A stretch of DNA of 64,000 nucleotides. It comes from Coniferiporia sulphurascens (taxonomy: Eukaryota; Basidiomycota; Agaricomycetes; Hymenochaetales; Hymenochaetaceae). How positions within the stretch are numbered: the first letter of the stretch is position 1; each line of letters opens with the position of its first letter. Positions 11,797-23,200 of the stretch are shown here, in pieces. The notes under the pieces are model-generated. The model was not told the DNA's origin. It was given only the letters and a program-made list of their open reading frames with translations, and ran no database searches. Location of the stretch: contig NBBA01000004.1 in NCBI GenBank assembly GCA_002794785.1, forward strand, positions 310,001 through 374,000. The letters run 5' to 3'. The position numbers were made by a program, and so were the translations under genes.

Positions 11797-13041
11797 ATGG
11801 TGGCCACGGCTGACTCCCACCGCCTACCCGTACCTCTCGCAAACTTGGAGCCAGTGCGGGGAAAGCACACAAAGCCGTCTCTGCACTCTCGGATGCCGTC
11901 TGCGTCGTTATCCGGTTCAGACGAACTAAGCGATAGTTGCCCGTCGTTATCCGCGTCGTACTCGACGTCCTCAGAGAGGCTCACGGAAACCGATAACGAG
12001 ACCCCGCCACGATCGCCCGACATCGGTCCAGACGATACTTGGGCGTGTGCGGCACCATTGGACTCAATGGCTCGGCTCGTTCCAGTAAAGGCCACGGTCT
12101 CGGAGGCGGGAGTGGAAGCGGATGCCATTACGCCTCGGCCGAAGCTTGCCGAACGCAGGAGTTACTTCCCGCGGCCTATCAAAGGCGAGGATACAGGATA
12201 CGAGGCGGAGAGAGAAGCATGGCCAATAGGGAAGGCTACGAGGGCGCGTTGTCAGGAGCGGGGGAAGGCGGTTACAGGACCCGGGGGACATACTACGCTC
12301 CCAGGACAATCACAGTGCCAGCCCCTCGCTCAGCGACGTCGGGGAGAGCGTGATCGTATGGTACCTCAGGACGCTCAGAATGGCTACTTTCCTTATCCTG
12401 TGTCAATGTCCAAGTCAAGTTCGGCGAGCGGGTCCCTGGCGCAATCTTACCGACCGATGCGCATCGACATCCCCGCACCGAGCGGCTTTGAGCAGCGGAC
12501 GCGTGTTACAAAGCAGCACGCAACCATTGGCTTAGGACTTGAGCTCACGACTAAATCGGATAGTCAGAATCTGCCCACCGGTAGACCAAGGTTGCTTGGT
12601 GAGCAACACCCGCTCCCGACGTTGGACAGGGGCTCGAATACCAGCCCTCGGAAGAAGCCCAGACTCCATCCAGTTGATACCTTAACCAGACCCATGAACA
12701 CGCCTTCTCCTATGGATGCACTCCCCCCTTCGCTTTTCCCGTCGGGCCTACGAGGAATTCGCGTTGAAGAGGTGAAGAGGTCAGCCCAGCTTGGCGGGCT
12801 GACTCAGGCTGCAGGACCGCATTACACAGTTCGCTCGCTCATAGGCTTGGGCTTGTATTTGGACCCTGCTTCCTCCGGGAGTTCCGATCGTGTCAGCTCC
12901 GTTGACGTTGTGTCCAAGTCATCAACATCAAATGGGACCGGAACGCTTGGACTCGGTTCCGCAGACAATGACTCTTGTAAAAAGAACGAGGACAATTTCA
13001 ATCCGTACTTTGCGGTAGTGGACATTTTGAGAAGATCATAA
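11797..13041 (+). CDS. hypothetical Ser/Pro-rich protein, single exon
   Basis: An uninterrupted frame from the first ATG at 11797 encodes 414 residues with no recognisable domain. It is rich in Ser, Pro, Arg and Thr and probably largely disordered. It has a cluster of SGSDELSDS-type acidic serines near residue 45, a basic patch SPRKKPRLHP near residue 290 that could be a nuclear signal, and a more hydrophobic C-terminal stretch (YTVRSLIGLGLYLDPASSG). The length of the frame and the leader with TATA-like GGTTTAAAT and CT runs argue that it is real. No neighbour suggests a role; the beta-tubulin gene follows on the same strand 320 bp later. Long antisense frames here are shadows. Confidence 0.65.
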   Translation: MVATADSHRLPVPLANLEPVRGKHTKPSLHSRMPSASLSGSDELSDSCPSLSASYSTSSERLTETDNETPPRSPDIGPDDTWACAAPLDSMARLVPVKATVSEAGVEADAITPRPKLAERRSYFPRPIKGEDTGYEAEREAWPIGKATRARCQERGKAVTGPGGHTTLPGQSQCQPLAQRRRGERDRMVPQDAQNGYFPYPVSMSKSSSASGSLAQSYRPMRIDIPAPSGFEQRTRVTKQHATIGLGLELTTKSDSQNLPTGRPRLLGEQHPLPTLDRGSNTSPRKKPRLHPVDTLTRPMNTPSPMDALPPSLFPSGLRGIRVEEVKRSAQLGGLTQAAGPHYTVRSLIGLGLYLDPASSGSSDRVSSVDVVSKSSTSNGTGTLGLGSADNDSCKKNEDNFNPYFAVVDILRRS

Positions 13042-13362
13042 GCGTGTATGGACTCATGTATTGGTTATCTATCCTGTATTTTTTGTGCTGTTGTTGAGCA
13101 AGTATGTACGCGCGAGTAATTTAAAGTTGGGTGAATACTCCAAGATAACGTTTTGGAAATCATCAGCATGAATTGACCGCCGATCAACGGTGATCGAAGA
13201 CTTATAAGTGCTGCACGTGGTGTTTGTAATCGTGGGAAAATGACATAACTAATGTGCCCGCTTCCTGCTATTACAAGTGTTTTAGTCGCGTCTCCTCCGT
13301 TCTGTCTGTCTCTCCCCCATCCTCCCCATTTTGCAGCCAGTACAATCGCGCATCTCAGCACG

Positions 13363-15945
13363 ATGGTTCGCGAAATTATCAACGTTCAGGTCGGCCAGGT
13401 CAGTACCAGGAGTGGGCGCGTCGCAAACGCGCGATATGCGAGTCATGGCTGAGACTTTTGTGTGGACAGGCGGGTAACCAAGTTGGCGAGGCTTTTTGGA
13501 GGATGCTCCTCGCCGAGCATGGTTTGAATCTGGAAGGGGTATGTTTGTCTTTGCCCCACCCAAAGCTGCGTGCGGCTGACCGGGTGATCTGCAGAACTAT
13601 GAAGGCACAGATCCCCAACAGCTCGAGCGGGTACGTCGTTCCCTCTGTTGAGTCTCAACAAGGCGTTGACCAGCCTTTTCATATGCGTGCAGCTCAATGT
13701 TTACTTCACGGAAGTCGCCGCCGCGGGTGAGAGCACCAAATATGTACCGCGGAGTGTGCAGGTGGACTTGGAGCCGTCGGTGTGCAATCGTGTATGTCGA
13801 CGCGTCTTAGTACTGTCAGATATCTCCTGATAACCCGGTACTATGTTTAGATTCGCAGCGGGAGTTTAGGACAGCTCTTCCGCCCGGACACGTTCATTAA
13901 TGGAGATTCAGGTGCTGGCAACAATTGGGCAAAGGGCTGTGAGTAGGGTTTTTCATCATGAAATTTGGTTTTTCTCTGACGTCAGCTGTTTAAGACTACA
14001 CTGAGGGTAAGCTCAAAGTTGCCCTTGAGAATTTGCGGTTTAAATTAAGTTCCTGCAGGGGCCGAACTTATGGACACCATTTTGGCACGCTCACTTTAAG
14101 GTTCGTATGCCACTCGCGAACTAATGTCTATATGCTTAGGATGTTATCCGGAGGCAAGGAGAGGCTTGTGAGGCACTTCAGGGCTTCCAGATTACTCACT
14201 CGCTGGGAGGCGGAACCGGCTCGGGACTCGGAACTCTGCTTCTTTCAAAAATCCGTGAGGTGCGCTCATAGTGCCTCGACATCACGTAATATTCCGAGCT
14301 TAACCTGATTTGTAGGAATTTCCTGATCGGATGCTCTCTACCTTCTCCGTCCTTCCTTCTCCAAAAGTAAGCCCCTCGTGTTCATGAATTGGGTTGCGTT
14401 TGTAACCGGAGGTTGATCTTCACAGGTTTCCGAGACCGTGGTAGAACCGTACAATGCCATACTTTCTGCTCATCAGCTTGTGGATAACAGCGATATGACG
14501 ATTTGTATTGACAATGAGGCTCTGTGAGTGTTTCTCAAACTGTCATAAACGGGCTAGTCACTGAAGCTCCCGTACTAGATATGAGATAAACTTGCGGACG
14601 TTAAAAAACAAGACACCTGATTTTGAATCGCTAAATACGGCAAGAAAGGCTTTTCCGCTCTGTCGCATGACTTGCTAACTTACTGGTGTATGCACTCAGC
14701 TTATCGCACAGGTCATGTGCGGTGTAAGCACCAGTCTGCGATTCCCTGGTCAGCTTAACGGGTGTGTCGCTAAGCCGCTGCAGAGTTCCAAGCTTGTTAA
14801 CACGAGATTCATAGTGACCTGAGGAAACTTGGCATGAACCTTGTCCCCTTCCCTCGCGTTCGTCGCTTCTCTGTTTTCTGCCGTCGCGGTTAATTATATG
14901 AGTTTCTTAGCTCCACTTCCTCATGCCGAGCTACGCGCCCTTCTTCGACCCGAAGGCTATAAATTATCAAGGAGGATCTACTGCTGAGTTGGCTCAAGCG
15001 TAAGTTTTGTTTAGACTATGTTTACTACTGCTACTAATGTCATCTTTTAGGTTATTCGACCGTAAAAACCTTTTGGTCGCCTGTGACCCTCGTTTCGGGT
15101 CAGTCTACATCGCTATCTCGCGGCTAATCTGTATCTAATATGACTATAGTCGCTATATGACTGCTGGTACAATTTTCCGTGGCCAGATTTCGTCGAAGGA
15201 GGTATGTGCTCAATTTTATGAGATGTCAACTTGGTCCTAATTATACGTGTTTCAACAAGGCTGAGGTTCGTGGACTTCGTTTTGACGATGTCCTGGTATC
15301 TGAAACTTTTTGCACACCAGGCCGCCGTCAGCCTGATCCAGACCAAAAACTCTAATCTGTTTGTCGAGTACGTTTTTTGTTTGTTTTGAAGGTGCTTTTT
15401 TGTGCTCACTGGTTTCTGCCACAGCTGGATTCCGGACAATATTTCCATGGCATTATGTTCAGTTCCACCTGTTGGTCAAAAGAAGGTTTGTCTTACATAT
15501 TTCGATTGTTGTGTGTCGGTGTAGTTTTGACAAATATCGTTTCTTTTATAGTCAGCCACCTGTCTTGCGAACTCGACAGCTATACAGGAGCTCTTTAAGC
15601 GCACGCACTCTCAATTTTCCACGATGTTCAAGCGCGGCGCGTTCCTACATTGGTACACGGGCGAAGGCATGGACGAGATGGAGTTCACGGAGGCGGCAAG
15701 CAACACGCAAGACTTGATGTGTGTTTCTTTCTCTCTCCCATACTTCCGCTGCTCAGTGTCTGATTACTGACCATTACTCCCTGTATTTACAGTGCGGAAT
15801 ACCAACAGGTACTATCAATCTAATTGGTCGCTTTCCTTTACTGATATATCTTCCCCTTCAGTACCAAGAAGCAACTGGCGATGAGAACGGCTTCGATGAT
15901 GAGTATGAAGAGGAGCCCTCTGCCGCAGAGGAGCCTTCCCAATAA
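13363..15945 (+). CDS. divergent beta-tubulin, 22 exons
   Basis: GTP-binding partner of alpha-tubulin in microtubules. The spliced model gives 456 residues in 22 exons (first 13363-13398, last 15862-15945). It begins [12 protein letters not shown], with a Val inserted into the usual MREI start. It has the tubulin signature GGGTGSG, the [14 protein letters not shown] region, [39 protein letters not shown], the IQELFKR helix and [16 protein letters not shown], and ends in an acidic [12 protein letters not shown] tail. Two introns appear to use GC donors (14085 and 14640), and two residues come from a 6-nt exon at 15260-15265. All joins keep the frame, so it looks functional. Substitutions relative to canonical fungal beta-tubulin (for example DMTIC where DETFC is usual) suggest a second, divergent paralog rather than the main gene. 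Confidence 0.92.
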
Positions 15946-16287
15946 CGATACCCATCGCCCTCGATCCTCCCTTCCCGCTCTTAGTGATTGTCATTCTTTT
16001 CTGCTCTCCGTATCGAGTACTTATACACATAGTATATCTTTACTCTCGTTTAGTGTTGATTTAAATAATCCATGCTCAGCCTCTTTAGTTGCTTAATTTG
16101 CGTACTCGGGGATCGGTTCGACTTTTGTATACTTATGAAATGGGCGCACAATAACATTCTTTCAAAGTAATTTATATTTTTTGTGAGTTGGTGGGCGGTG
16201 CGGATGTGCATACTCGCTTCATTCGGAGTTGGTTAGTAACTATAACGTCCATTGCTGCGCGACCGCGCGCAACACCGACCACAGACG
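15946..16287. other. intergenic spacer
   Basis: The 3' region of beta-tubulin and the leader of the next gene. It is AT-rich near 16130-16180. Nothing else is seen. Confidence 0.4.
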
Positions 16288-17895
16288 ATGGCGCCTTCAA
16301 AAAAGGCGAAGGCGGCGGGCGTTTCTGCCAGTTCCTTCCTTGACCTCAAGGCCGAGCTCGCGAAAGAAGAATCCGAGATCACGCGAAGGAAGAACGGCGC
16401 TCTGCCCACTGACGGTGTGCCGCGCGGTGGAAAGGTGCGTCTGAGTCGTCGTCTGAGTCTTTTAAGGCGGAGTGCTCGCTGACGGTTTGCTCTTCTACTT
16501 CTACTTTATGTCTGTTCCATTCGGCGGGTGTCTAGGGAAGAACGGTGTGGGCACGCCCGAACAAGGGAGTGGCGGCGCGCAATGCGCGCGACCTTGAGAT
16601 CGAGGAGGCCACTTCGGGGCGACACACGACGGCGTCCCTGCGCGCGGCGCTCGAGCGGAAGGCGGAGATCTACGATAAGCTACGGCGCGGGAAGACGGGC
16701 GGGCTGTCGGACGCGCAGTATGATGCGCTGCTTGTGGATGTACGTGGGCCGGCTGTCTGGCTTTTTGCTTCGGGCTTGGTTGTTTCCGCACTGACAATTT
16801 TTTTCGCTATTTGTTTTGCTCTTGTGTTTGTATGTCTGCAGTTCGACTCGAAGGCGCTGGACGAGCATTTCAGCAGTGATAGTGAGGACGTGGATGAGTC
16901 TTTGACTGTGCCGAGTGGTCCCGTCGGTGATGTGTGTTTTCCCTTCGCTCGTTATTTCGTACGTTGTTGACCTTTGAGGGTCCTCAGGATGATCCTGTAG
17001 TAGAGTACGAAGATGAGTTCGGGAGGATGCGGACGGCGAGGAGGAGCGAAGTCCCGCGGGACCTCATGCCCAACGCCGAAGCTGAAGAAGCCGTTGAGGA
17101 GGAGTAAGTCGACCTTTGCATCATACCGGAACTCATATCTAACAACACATATTACAGCCCGTTCGTAATCCGTACGTTCGCCTTTATCCTCTCTACAGCT
17201 CCCTTACTCTCCTACTAACTAACGATCCAACAGGTGGCCCGGTCGACCACTTCCCCGTATACGAACCGTCCGCAGAGCGAGTCGCCGCGATCCAGGAGGC
17301 CGCATCGGAGGCTGCGAACCCGCTCGCGACGCACTACGACGCCACGCGCGAGGTGCGCGCGAAGGGCGCGGGGTTTTACACTTTCTCGGCGGACGAGGAG
17401 GCGCGTGCACGCGAGATGGAGGCGCTGCGCGCTGCGAGGGAGGAGACTGCGCGTGCGCGGCAGGAGACGGGTGCGGTGGACGTTAAGCCTGGGGAGGTGG
17501 AGGGGATGGTTGAGGATGTGGGTGGGGAGGGGAAGGGGAAGGGGAAGGAGGTGGTGCTGAGTCGGGCTATGGAGAAGAGGAAGAGGGAGATGGAGGAGCG
17601 GAAGAAGCTTGTGGAGGCGAAGAGACGGAAGCTCAAAGGGCTGCCGGATACGCCTGACGAAGGGACGGTCGGCGGGCAGGCTGAGAAGCCTGGCGATGCG
17701 GCGGTGGTTGAGGATACCCCCGCTATGACGGAGTCGACGGTTAAAGACAGTGCTCAGAGTCAGGGGAAGTCGCGATGGGACCAGACCAAGAAGAAGAAAG
17801 CGAAAGCGAAAGTGCAGACGGGCCCGGTGTCTGCGAGTGCAGCGGACGACTTCCTTGCGCAGCTTGAGAAGGATATTATCGGGAAAGCAACGTAA
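16288..17895 (+). CDS. CCDC174-like coiled-coil protein
   Basis: Exons 16288-16434, 16536-16739, 16842-16931, 16988-17103, 17158-17171 (a 14-nt exon) and 17234-17895 give 410 residues. The N-terminus has the CCDC174-type block SASSFLDLKAELAKEE, followed by VWARPNKGVAARNARD. The middle is helical (RAALERKAEIYDKLRRGK, then YDALLVDFDSKALDE). The DUF4078-like core is GAGFYTFSADEEARAREMEA. A Glu/Lys/Arg-rich coiled coil and RWDQTKKKKAK near the C-terminus follow. Human CCDC174 is a nuclear protein linked to the exon-junction complex and splicing; the fungal role is inferred from that. The gene is intact, GC-rich, and convergent with the MoaD gene 120 bp downstream. Confidence 0.8.
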
Positions 17896-18015
17896 AGCCA
17901 GCCGATCTCTACTTGATCGGTACGCCTCCTAGGATTCTTGAGCACATATTGATACACGATTCTTTCTAACTTCGTTCCAAATTCCAGGTAACAATGCACA
18001 CATACACACACGGAC

Positions 18016-18300
18016 TCAGCCCCCAGAGACGGGACAGATAACAGCGACCTCTTCCCCGCCCTTCAACAGCAGGCTTTCCGGATCCTCAACCATCTCCGCG
18101 TCCACGCTCCATTGGCTCGACGAGAGGACTTTGTCGAGGTTTGTGTTGGGGTGCCGCGCGATGAGGAGCGGGGCGAGGGCGGAGAGTGGGAAGTCGGGCG
18201 GGGAGGCAGGGAGCGCGATGGTTTCGGCGGGGATGCCTGTGGCGGTGGAGGCTGCGGCGAAGTAGAGCACGGTGATCTCGCGGCTGGCAGATACAGACAT
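18016..18300 (-). CDS. MOCS2A: molybdopterin synthase sulfur carrier subunit (MoaD/MOCS2A)
   Basis: A 94-residue, single-exon protein with the ubiquitin-like MoaD pattern. Its start, EITVLYFAAASTATGIPAET, matches the family's VLYFA..RE..G pattern. Later come WSVDAEMVEDPESLLLKGGE and EVAVICPVSGG. The C-terminal Gly-Gly is the site that family members thiocarboxylate to donate sulfur to precursor Z in molybdenum cofactor synthesis, with the large subunit MOCS2B/MoaE (not in this window). Length and the terminal GG are as expected. The ATG is the only sensible start. It is convergent with the CCDC174-like gene. Confidence 0.88.
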   Translation of the reverse strand: MSVSASREITVLYFAAASTATGIPAETIALPASPPDFPLSALAPLLIARHPNTNLDKVLSSSQWSVDAEMVEDPESLLLKGGEEVAVICPVSGG

Positions 18301-18747
18301 CGTGCGTGATTTGTAGTCGTGGTCTGGGTGAAGCGACTCAGATTATCGAAGAGCGGTTACGATAGTGTACTTACTTTGTACTTGCTGTGATTGTGTCTAC
18401 GGTCTAGCGATGAAGGTCCCAGTTGAGTGTTTAATGATGATACAACATAGGTAACTCATGATCGCCGTTGGGGACCGTTTGCTTGCGAACGACCTGCAAG
18501 CTTTGCCTGTGTCTGCGTGAGTCCGCGTCAACATATTCGATGCGTGTATTCAGGAGACATAAACGCTGTTTCACAGGTTGCGAGTTGCGATCTCAGCATC
18601 TCAGAGGAAATAGAATCATCTGGGCGTGCCGCCGTGTGCCGCACGCCGCAACTAGCGAGTATTTCCGTCCCCGCACGAGCTCATTAATATCTGCATGTCT
18701 ACCAGCCGGCGGTATCCGCATCTACCTAAGCGGCGACGACGACGACG
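18301..18747. other. divergent intergenic region
   Basis: Lies between the divergent MoaD (minus) and DUF5519 (plus) genes, so it probably holds both promoters. A GACGACGACGACGATG run leads directly into the ATG at 18748. No separate gene is visible. Confidence 0.45.
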
Positions 18748-19722
18748 ATGTCAAGTCTCGTCTCCACTGCGCAAAACGCTCTCGCGCGCCTCGCCGCGCA
18801 CCTATCCGCTCTCCTAACGCGCGTCACTGGCAGCACACTCAGGCTCGGCGGCATCGCAGCGCACCCCTACGCGACCGGCGCAGCACTCGCGTTCCTCGGC
18901 TTCGTCCCATGGGCAGTAGGGAACTTCCGCCAATACGCAGCGCTTGCGCGTACAGGCGCCGTGCCGAACGTGTTCGTCGGCTGGGCGGCGACGACGCTCA
19001 TTAAACCCCTCACGCGCGAGACGCTTAGCACGGCGGAGTACGACCGCGATGCGGATAAGGAGCGCTGGCTTGTGCAGGGGGAAGGAGCGGCGGAGGTCCC
19101 GGTGAGGGGTCGGTCTCGCCCGAAGACGGGGTGGCATTGTATTCCTCATCGGCAGGTGGAGCAGTTCCCTGATGAGAAAGTCAAAGAGGTCGGTTATCGT
19201 GTCCTCCACACGCGCATATATATACTTACCGTACCCCCGCCTCCTTTCCGAAACACAGTTGCTCCGCGCCGAATTCCGCGCGATCGCAGCCGCGAACCCG
19301 GACATCGTGCAGGTGGGTACGTCCCCGCACGAGCGGCTCGGCGCCGACGCGCTCCTCCTGCACCACGCCGTGCCGAGCGCGCACGCCGTCGCAGACGCCG
19401 CGCTGCGCGAGGTCGCGCACTACCACGCGCAGAAGGATTTCTCCATGCACGTCGTGCTCGCGCCGCAGGATTGTAAACTCGGTACGTCCCCCCCCCTTTT
19501 CATTCTTTTTTTCTCCTTGGTCCTCAAGTAATCAATTGATCACATTTCGTGACAGTCATCGAACAAGGCTGGGGCGAGCGCCACCCGCTCAGCGGACGCG
19601 TGATGCTTCCGAAGGAATACACGTTCCTGTACGCCCCGCTCACGTCTGACGACGTGCGCGTCGTGGGCCTCATCGCCCGCGCCGCGCTCGGGTACATGGC
19701 TGCCAGTCGGAATGTCCGTTAG
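18748..19722 (+). CDS. DUF5519 / luciferase-like domain protein
   Basis: Exons 18748-19188, 19259-19481 and 19556-19722 give 276 residues. After a Ser/Ala/Arg N-terminus there is a likely membrane segment (ALAFLGFVPWAVGNF, about residues 48-65). The C-terminal half is the DUF5519 module common in fungi: IVQVGTSPHERLGADALLLH, then REVAHYHAQKDFSMHVVLAP, QDCKLVIEQGWGERHPLSG, and LPKEYTFLYAPLTSDDV. The Pfam name 'Luciferase' reflects a distant similarity; no light reaction is implied and the biochemical function is unknown. All joins keep frame. It is convergent with the Fox2 gene. Confidence 0.8.
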
Positions 19723-20234
19723 TCCGTTAGTCCGTCAGTTCTTTTGTTCTGTTTTTGTCTTGTTTTGTTTCTTGAGGTTTGTGTATATGCGTGCCGTGCG
19801 AACGAGCGAGCGAGGGCTGCCCTGTAAAAAAGGCTGTACGGAATTTTTCTATTCGTTCTTGTAATTTAAGTGTGTGATTACTTCTGTTAGGATGACCACG
19901 TTTGTGTAATCAATGTATAAGTCAAGATTAAATCCAATCTCTCCTCCTTCCTGTTCCCCCGCCTAAGCATCAAGCAGACACTTCAGGCTTTTCATGTTCA
20001 TCAAAATGCTCACGGTCTCTCCGTCGTATATACAGTATCCCAACTGCGTAAATAACCTTCGTGTGCTCACCAGGAAGAACAAAACTCGGAGTTTCGCAAA
20101 AGTAAAGCAAATAAATACTACGGCTGACCAAAAAGCCTTACACCTCCTACGACTACGAATACAAATGTGCAGCTAAGTATCAAGATTTGGGTGTCATGCA
20201 TGTACGCATACATGTACACGGGGAGCGCCGCCAA
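19723..20234. other. convergent intergenic region
   Basis: 3' regions of the DUF5519 gene and, on the other strand, of Fox2. TTAGTCCGTTAGTCCG is a tiny tandem repeat at the start. Frames of about 60 codons here are not supported as genes. Confidence 0.4.
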
Positions 20235-23200
20235 TTATAGCTTCGCCTTTACCTGCCCCGAAGACACGAGCGTCGCACCCGCAGCGTTCAAAACTGTCGT
20301 TCCGCGCTCCTTCACCTTGGTAACTGATGGCGAAGCAGTAACAGTCAGTTGCGAATTTAACCGGATGTAAGAAGCGAGACGCAAGACGCAAGGCGTACCG
20401 AATAGCACTTTTCCGCCCTCCTTCCACATTTCCGTGACGAGCGTCTCACCAGGATAGACGACGCCGGCGAAGCTAGACGAATGACGGTGAATTAGAACGT
20501 GTAGCGAATGTGTAAAATGTGATGGGATTACGTACCGGACTTTAATATCTTCGAATGCACCGAATGTTTTCAGAACGTGCTTTCCCGAGATACCCATGGA
20601 GCAGAGACCTGAACGAGAAATACGGAATTAGCAAGGCCCATGGACCCCATCCACTCTTAGAGGCCCAGCTTACCATGAAGGATGGGCTTGTCGAACCCGC
20701 CAACGGCAGCGAATTCGGGGAGGATCTGCAAACACGACTTAGAAAAAGCCAACGGATAGTACGAGGTACTGATACAAACATGTAAGGGATTTGAATCGCC
20801 ACTCAACCGGTAGAGCGCAGCCTGCGTAGGGAGCGTCTTCTCTTCCACAACCGCATCTGGCTGGCGCTTCGGTGGGGTGTTCGCAGCCGTAGCCGGTCCA
20901 CGATCTTTGAAATTCAAGGGCAAGTTAGAAGGGTTTGTTGTCTCAAACATCCGTAGGAGCAAAGGAACTCACCTGAGGCATTTCGCTTCCCGCCGAAGCC
21001 TCCACTACCTCGGACAAACACAGTCGATTGATTTTCGAAAACGACCTTCCCGGTAGTCTGGTCGACCGTCTCGACTATCGATGTCACCGCTGCAGCTTTA
21101 CCCTTGTCAAGCGCCTCGAGTAGTCTGAAAGCGAATAAGTTGTCAGTTTCTATCGACGTAGCCATAGTATACCAAAAAAACACAAGAGGTTATTGCTCTT
21201 ACCTTGGCTTATTGACCATTGTTCCACTGGTTGGTATTGGGCCCTTGATCGCCAGGTATTGCTCGCCATGGAGGAGCTTTGCCTGTAGGTATCCATAAGT
21301 CAATTGACAAACCCACATCAGGGCGCACAGACAGCCTACGCACAGGATTGAAATTGGGTAACCAGTCCAATGACAGCCCAGAACTTGCCAAAAATTGCGG
21401 AACAACGCCGAATGTCGGCAGAGCCTCGAAGCTATCGTGATTCTCGAACGTCCACTGAAGCTCTTTCTCCGTCGCACCGATGCCAAGGTTATAGAGGATG
21501 ACATCACGCTCGGTATACGAGTATTCTGCTGGCTCTGCGACATCCTTCTTTGCTTCTGCGACAAGTTCTGAGTCTTCCGGATCAGCATATGGGCTTGCTT
21601 CCGCATCATCGTCGCCCTCGTTGGAGAAGTTCTCAACGATCTGTGGAAGTTCGCGGTCAGAGCGATACATACCATAACGAATCCGAAATTCTTGAATCAA
21701 AATAGACGGAACTTACCTGTTCTAATGCCTCCCGAGTGGTTGTTGGGTACGTAGCACGGCCATCATCTATTCCAACCGGCATCAGCCAGGTGAGTTTGAT
21801 TGGAACATTCCCCACTCACCGAAGTTGGTGAAAACGTCCCATTTCTCGAGGACGGCCTCAGGTGTCAGAGGCTTGTTCACGGGGAAGCCGTAACCTCCAG
21901 CACGTTGCCAGCGCGTCTGGCCGGCCCAGCCACCAGACACCTCAAAGAGGTGCCCCGCCGTCTCCTCGGGAATGTCTATAAAGATGTTGAATCAACACAA
22001 TGGAAAAACATTTGGCCAAATTGTATCCTAGTTACCTTCGCTCGTCAGGAAACCCACGATGGGTGCGACATAGTCAGGCTGTGTGACATTTTACATTTAT
22101 GATTAAACAAGAGACAGCCTTTGATATCTCACCTTGAATGCGTCGACCATTTCTTGCGGCCTAGTCATAGGTGTGAAATTTTCCCCCTTTCGAAAATTAA
22201 GTGGACACATACCAAATCGTACTGGTCATCGCAGTGCCAGCCTGCGGAACGAGACAGTTAACGACAATGTTGTACTTGCGCCCTTCCAGCGCGAGTGTGC
22301 GAGTAAGGCCGAGAATGGCGGCCTTTGCCGTCGAGTACTGGAAAGGTAATTTAGTAAAATCGTACTCCTGGACAGAAACAAAGAATATTATCGGCATACA
22401 TTTGCTTGGCCGAAATTACCGTCTGCGTCGTAAAATCAGTACAATATAGTTCGTGAATCAAATCCAAATACGTACAGACGCCGACTTGCGAACAAGTCGT
22501 GACGATTCTGCCGTATTGCTGCTTCTGGAACAAAGGCCACACCGCCTTCGCGCACTTAAATGTTCCCCTGTACAAATGGCTACATTAAAGCAACCACGCA
22601 GCGAAATGCAAATGGTTAAGAACCTCAAGTGTACAGCCATGACGGCGTCCCATTCCTGCTCAGACATAGCGGTAAATGACCTGTCGCGGAGAATACCTGC
22701 ATTGGCGACGAGGACATGCACTGCGCCAAACGCATCTAGTGCAGCCTTGACAATTGCGTCCCCATCCTCTGCTGAACAAACAGCTGTAGTAGCCTTGCCT
22801 CCAGCTACAGAGGAGGAATTCAATAACATATTCTCTTTAGCCAACTGAGCACAAACCTTTCCGGACTTCATCCACCACGGCACTAGCAGCCTTTTCACTG
22901 ACATCGTTGACAACTACATTTGCTCCCAACTTCGCATACATTAAAGCGTACGCTCGACCCAGACCAGCCCCTGAACCAGTGACGATGACAGTCTTGCCGT
23001 CAAACCGGACCTCTGGAGAGAACTGCGGATTAGGGGCGCTCATGGCTTTGGCTTTCTCGAGTTGGGTCTATGACAGCCATTTAGTATCACCGTAAACAGA
23101 CGATGTCAGCAACTTACGACAGAGTCTAAATCCTTGAGATATTGCGGATGATCCGCATCCGTGAAGTCCGTAATCTCCCCCCACCGCTGCTTCACCGCAG

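Noticed and set aside
20780..20830. TTTGAATCGCCACTC / TAGAGCGCAGC string resembling tRNA parts
   Set aside because: Lies in the Fox2 hydratase motif ([11 protein letters not shown] on the minus strand); the resemblance is accidental.
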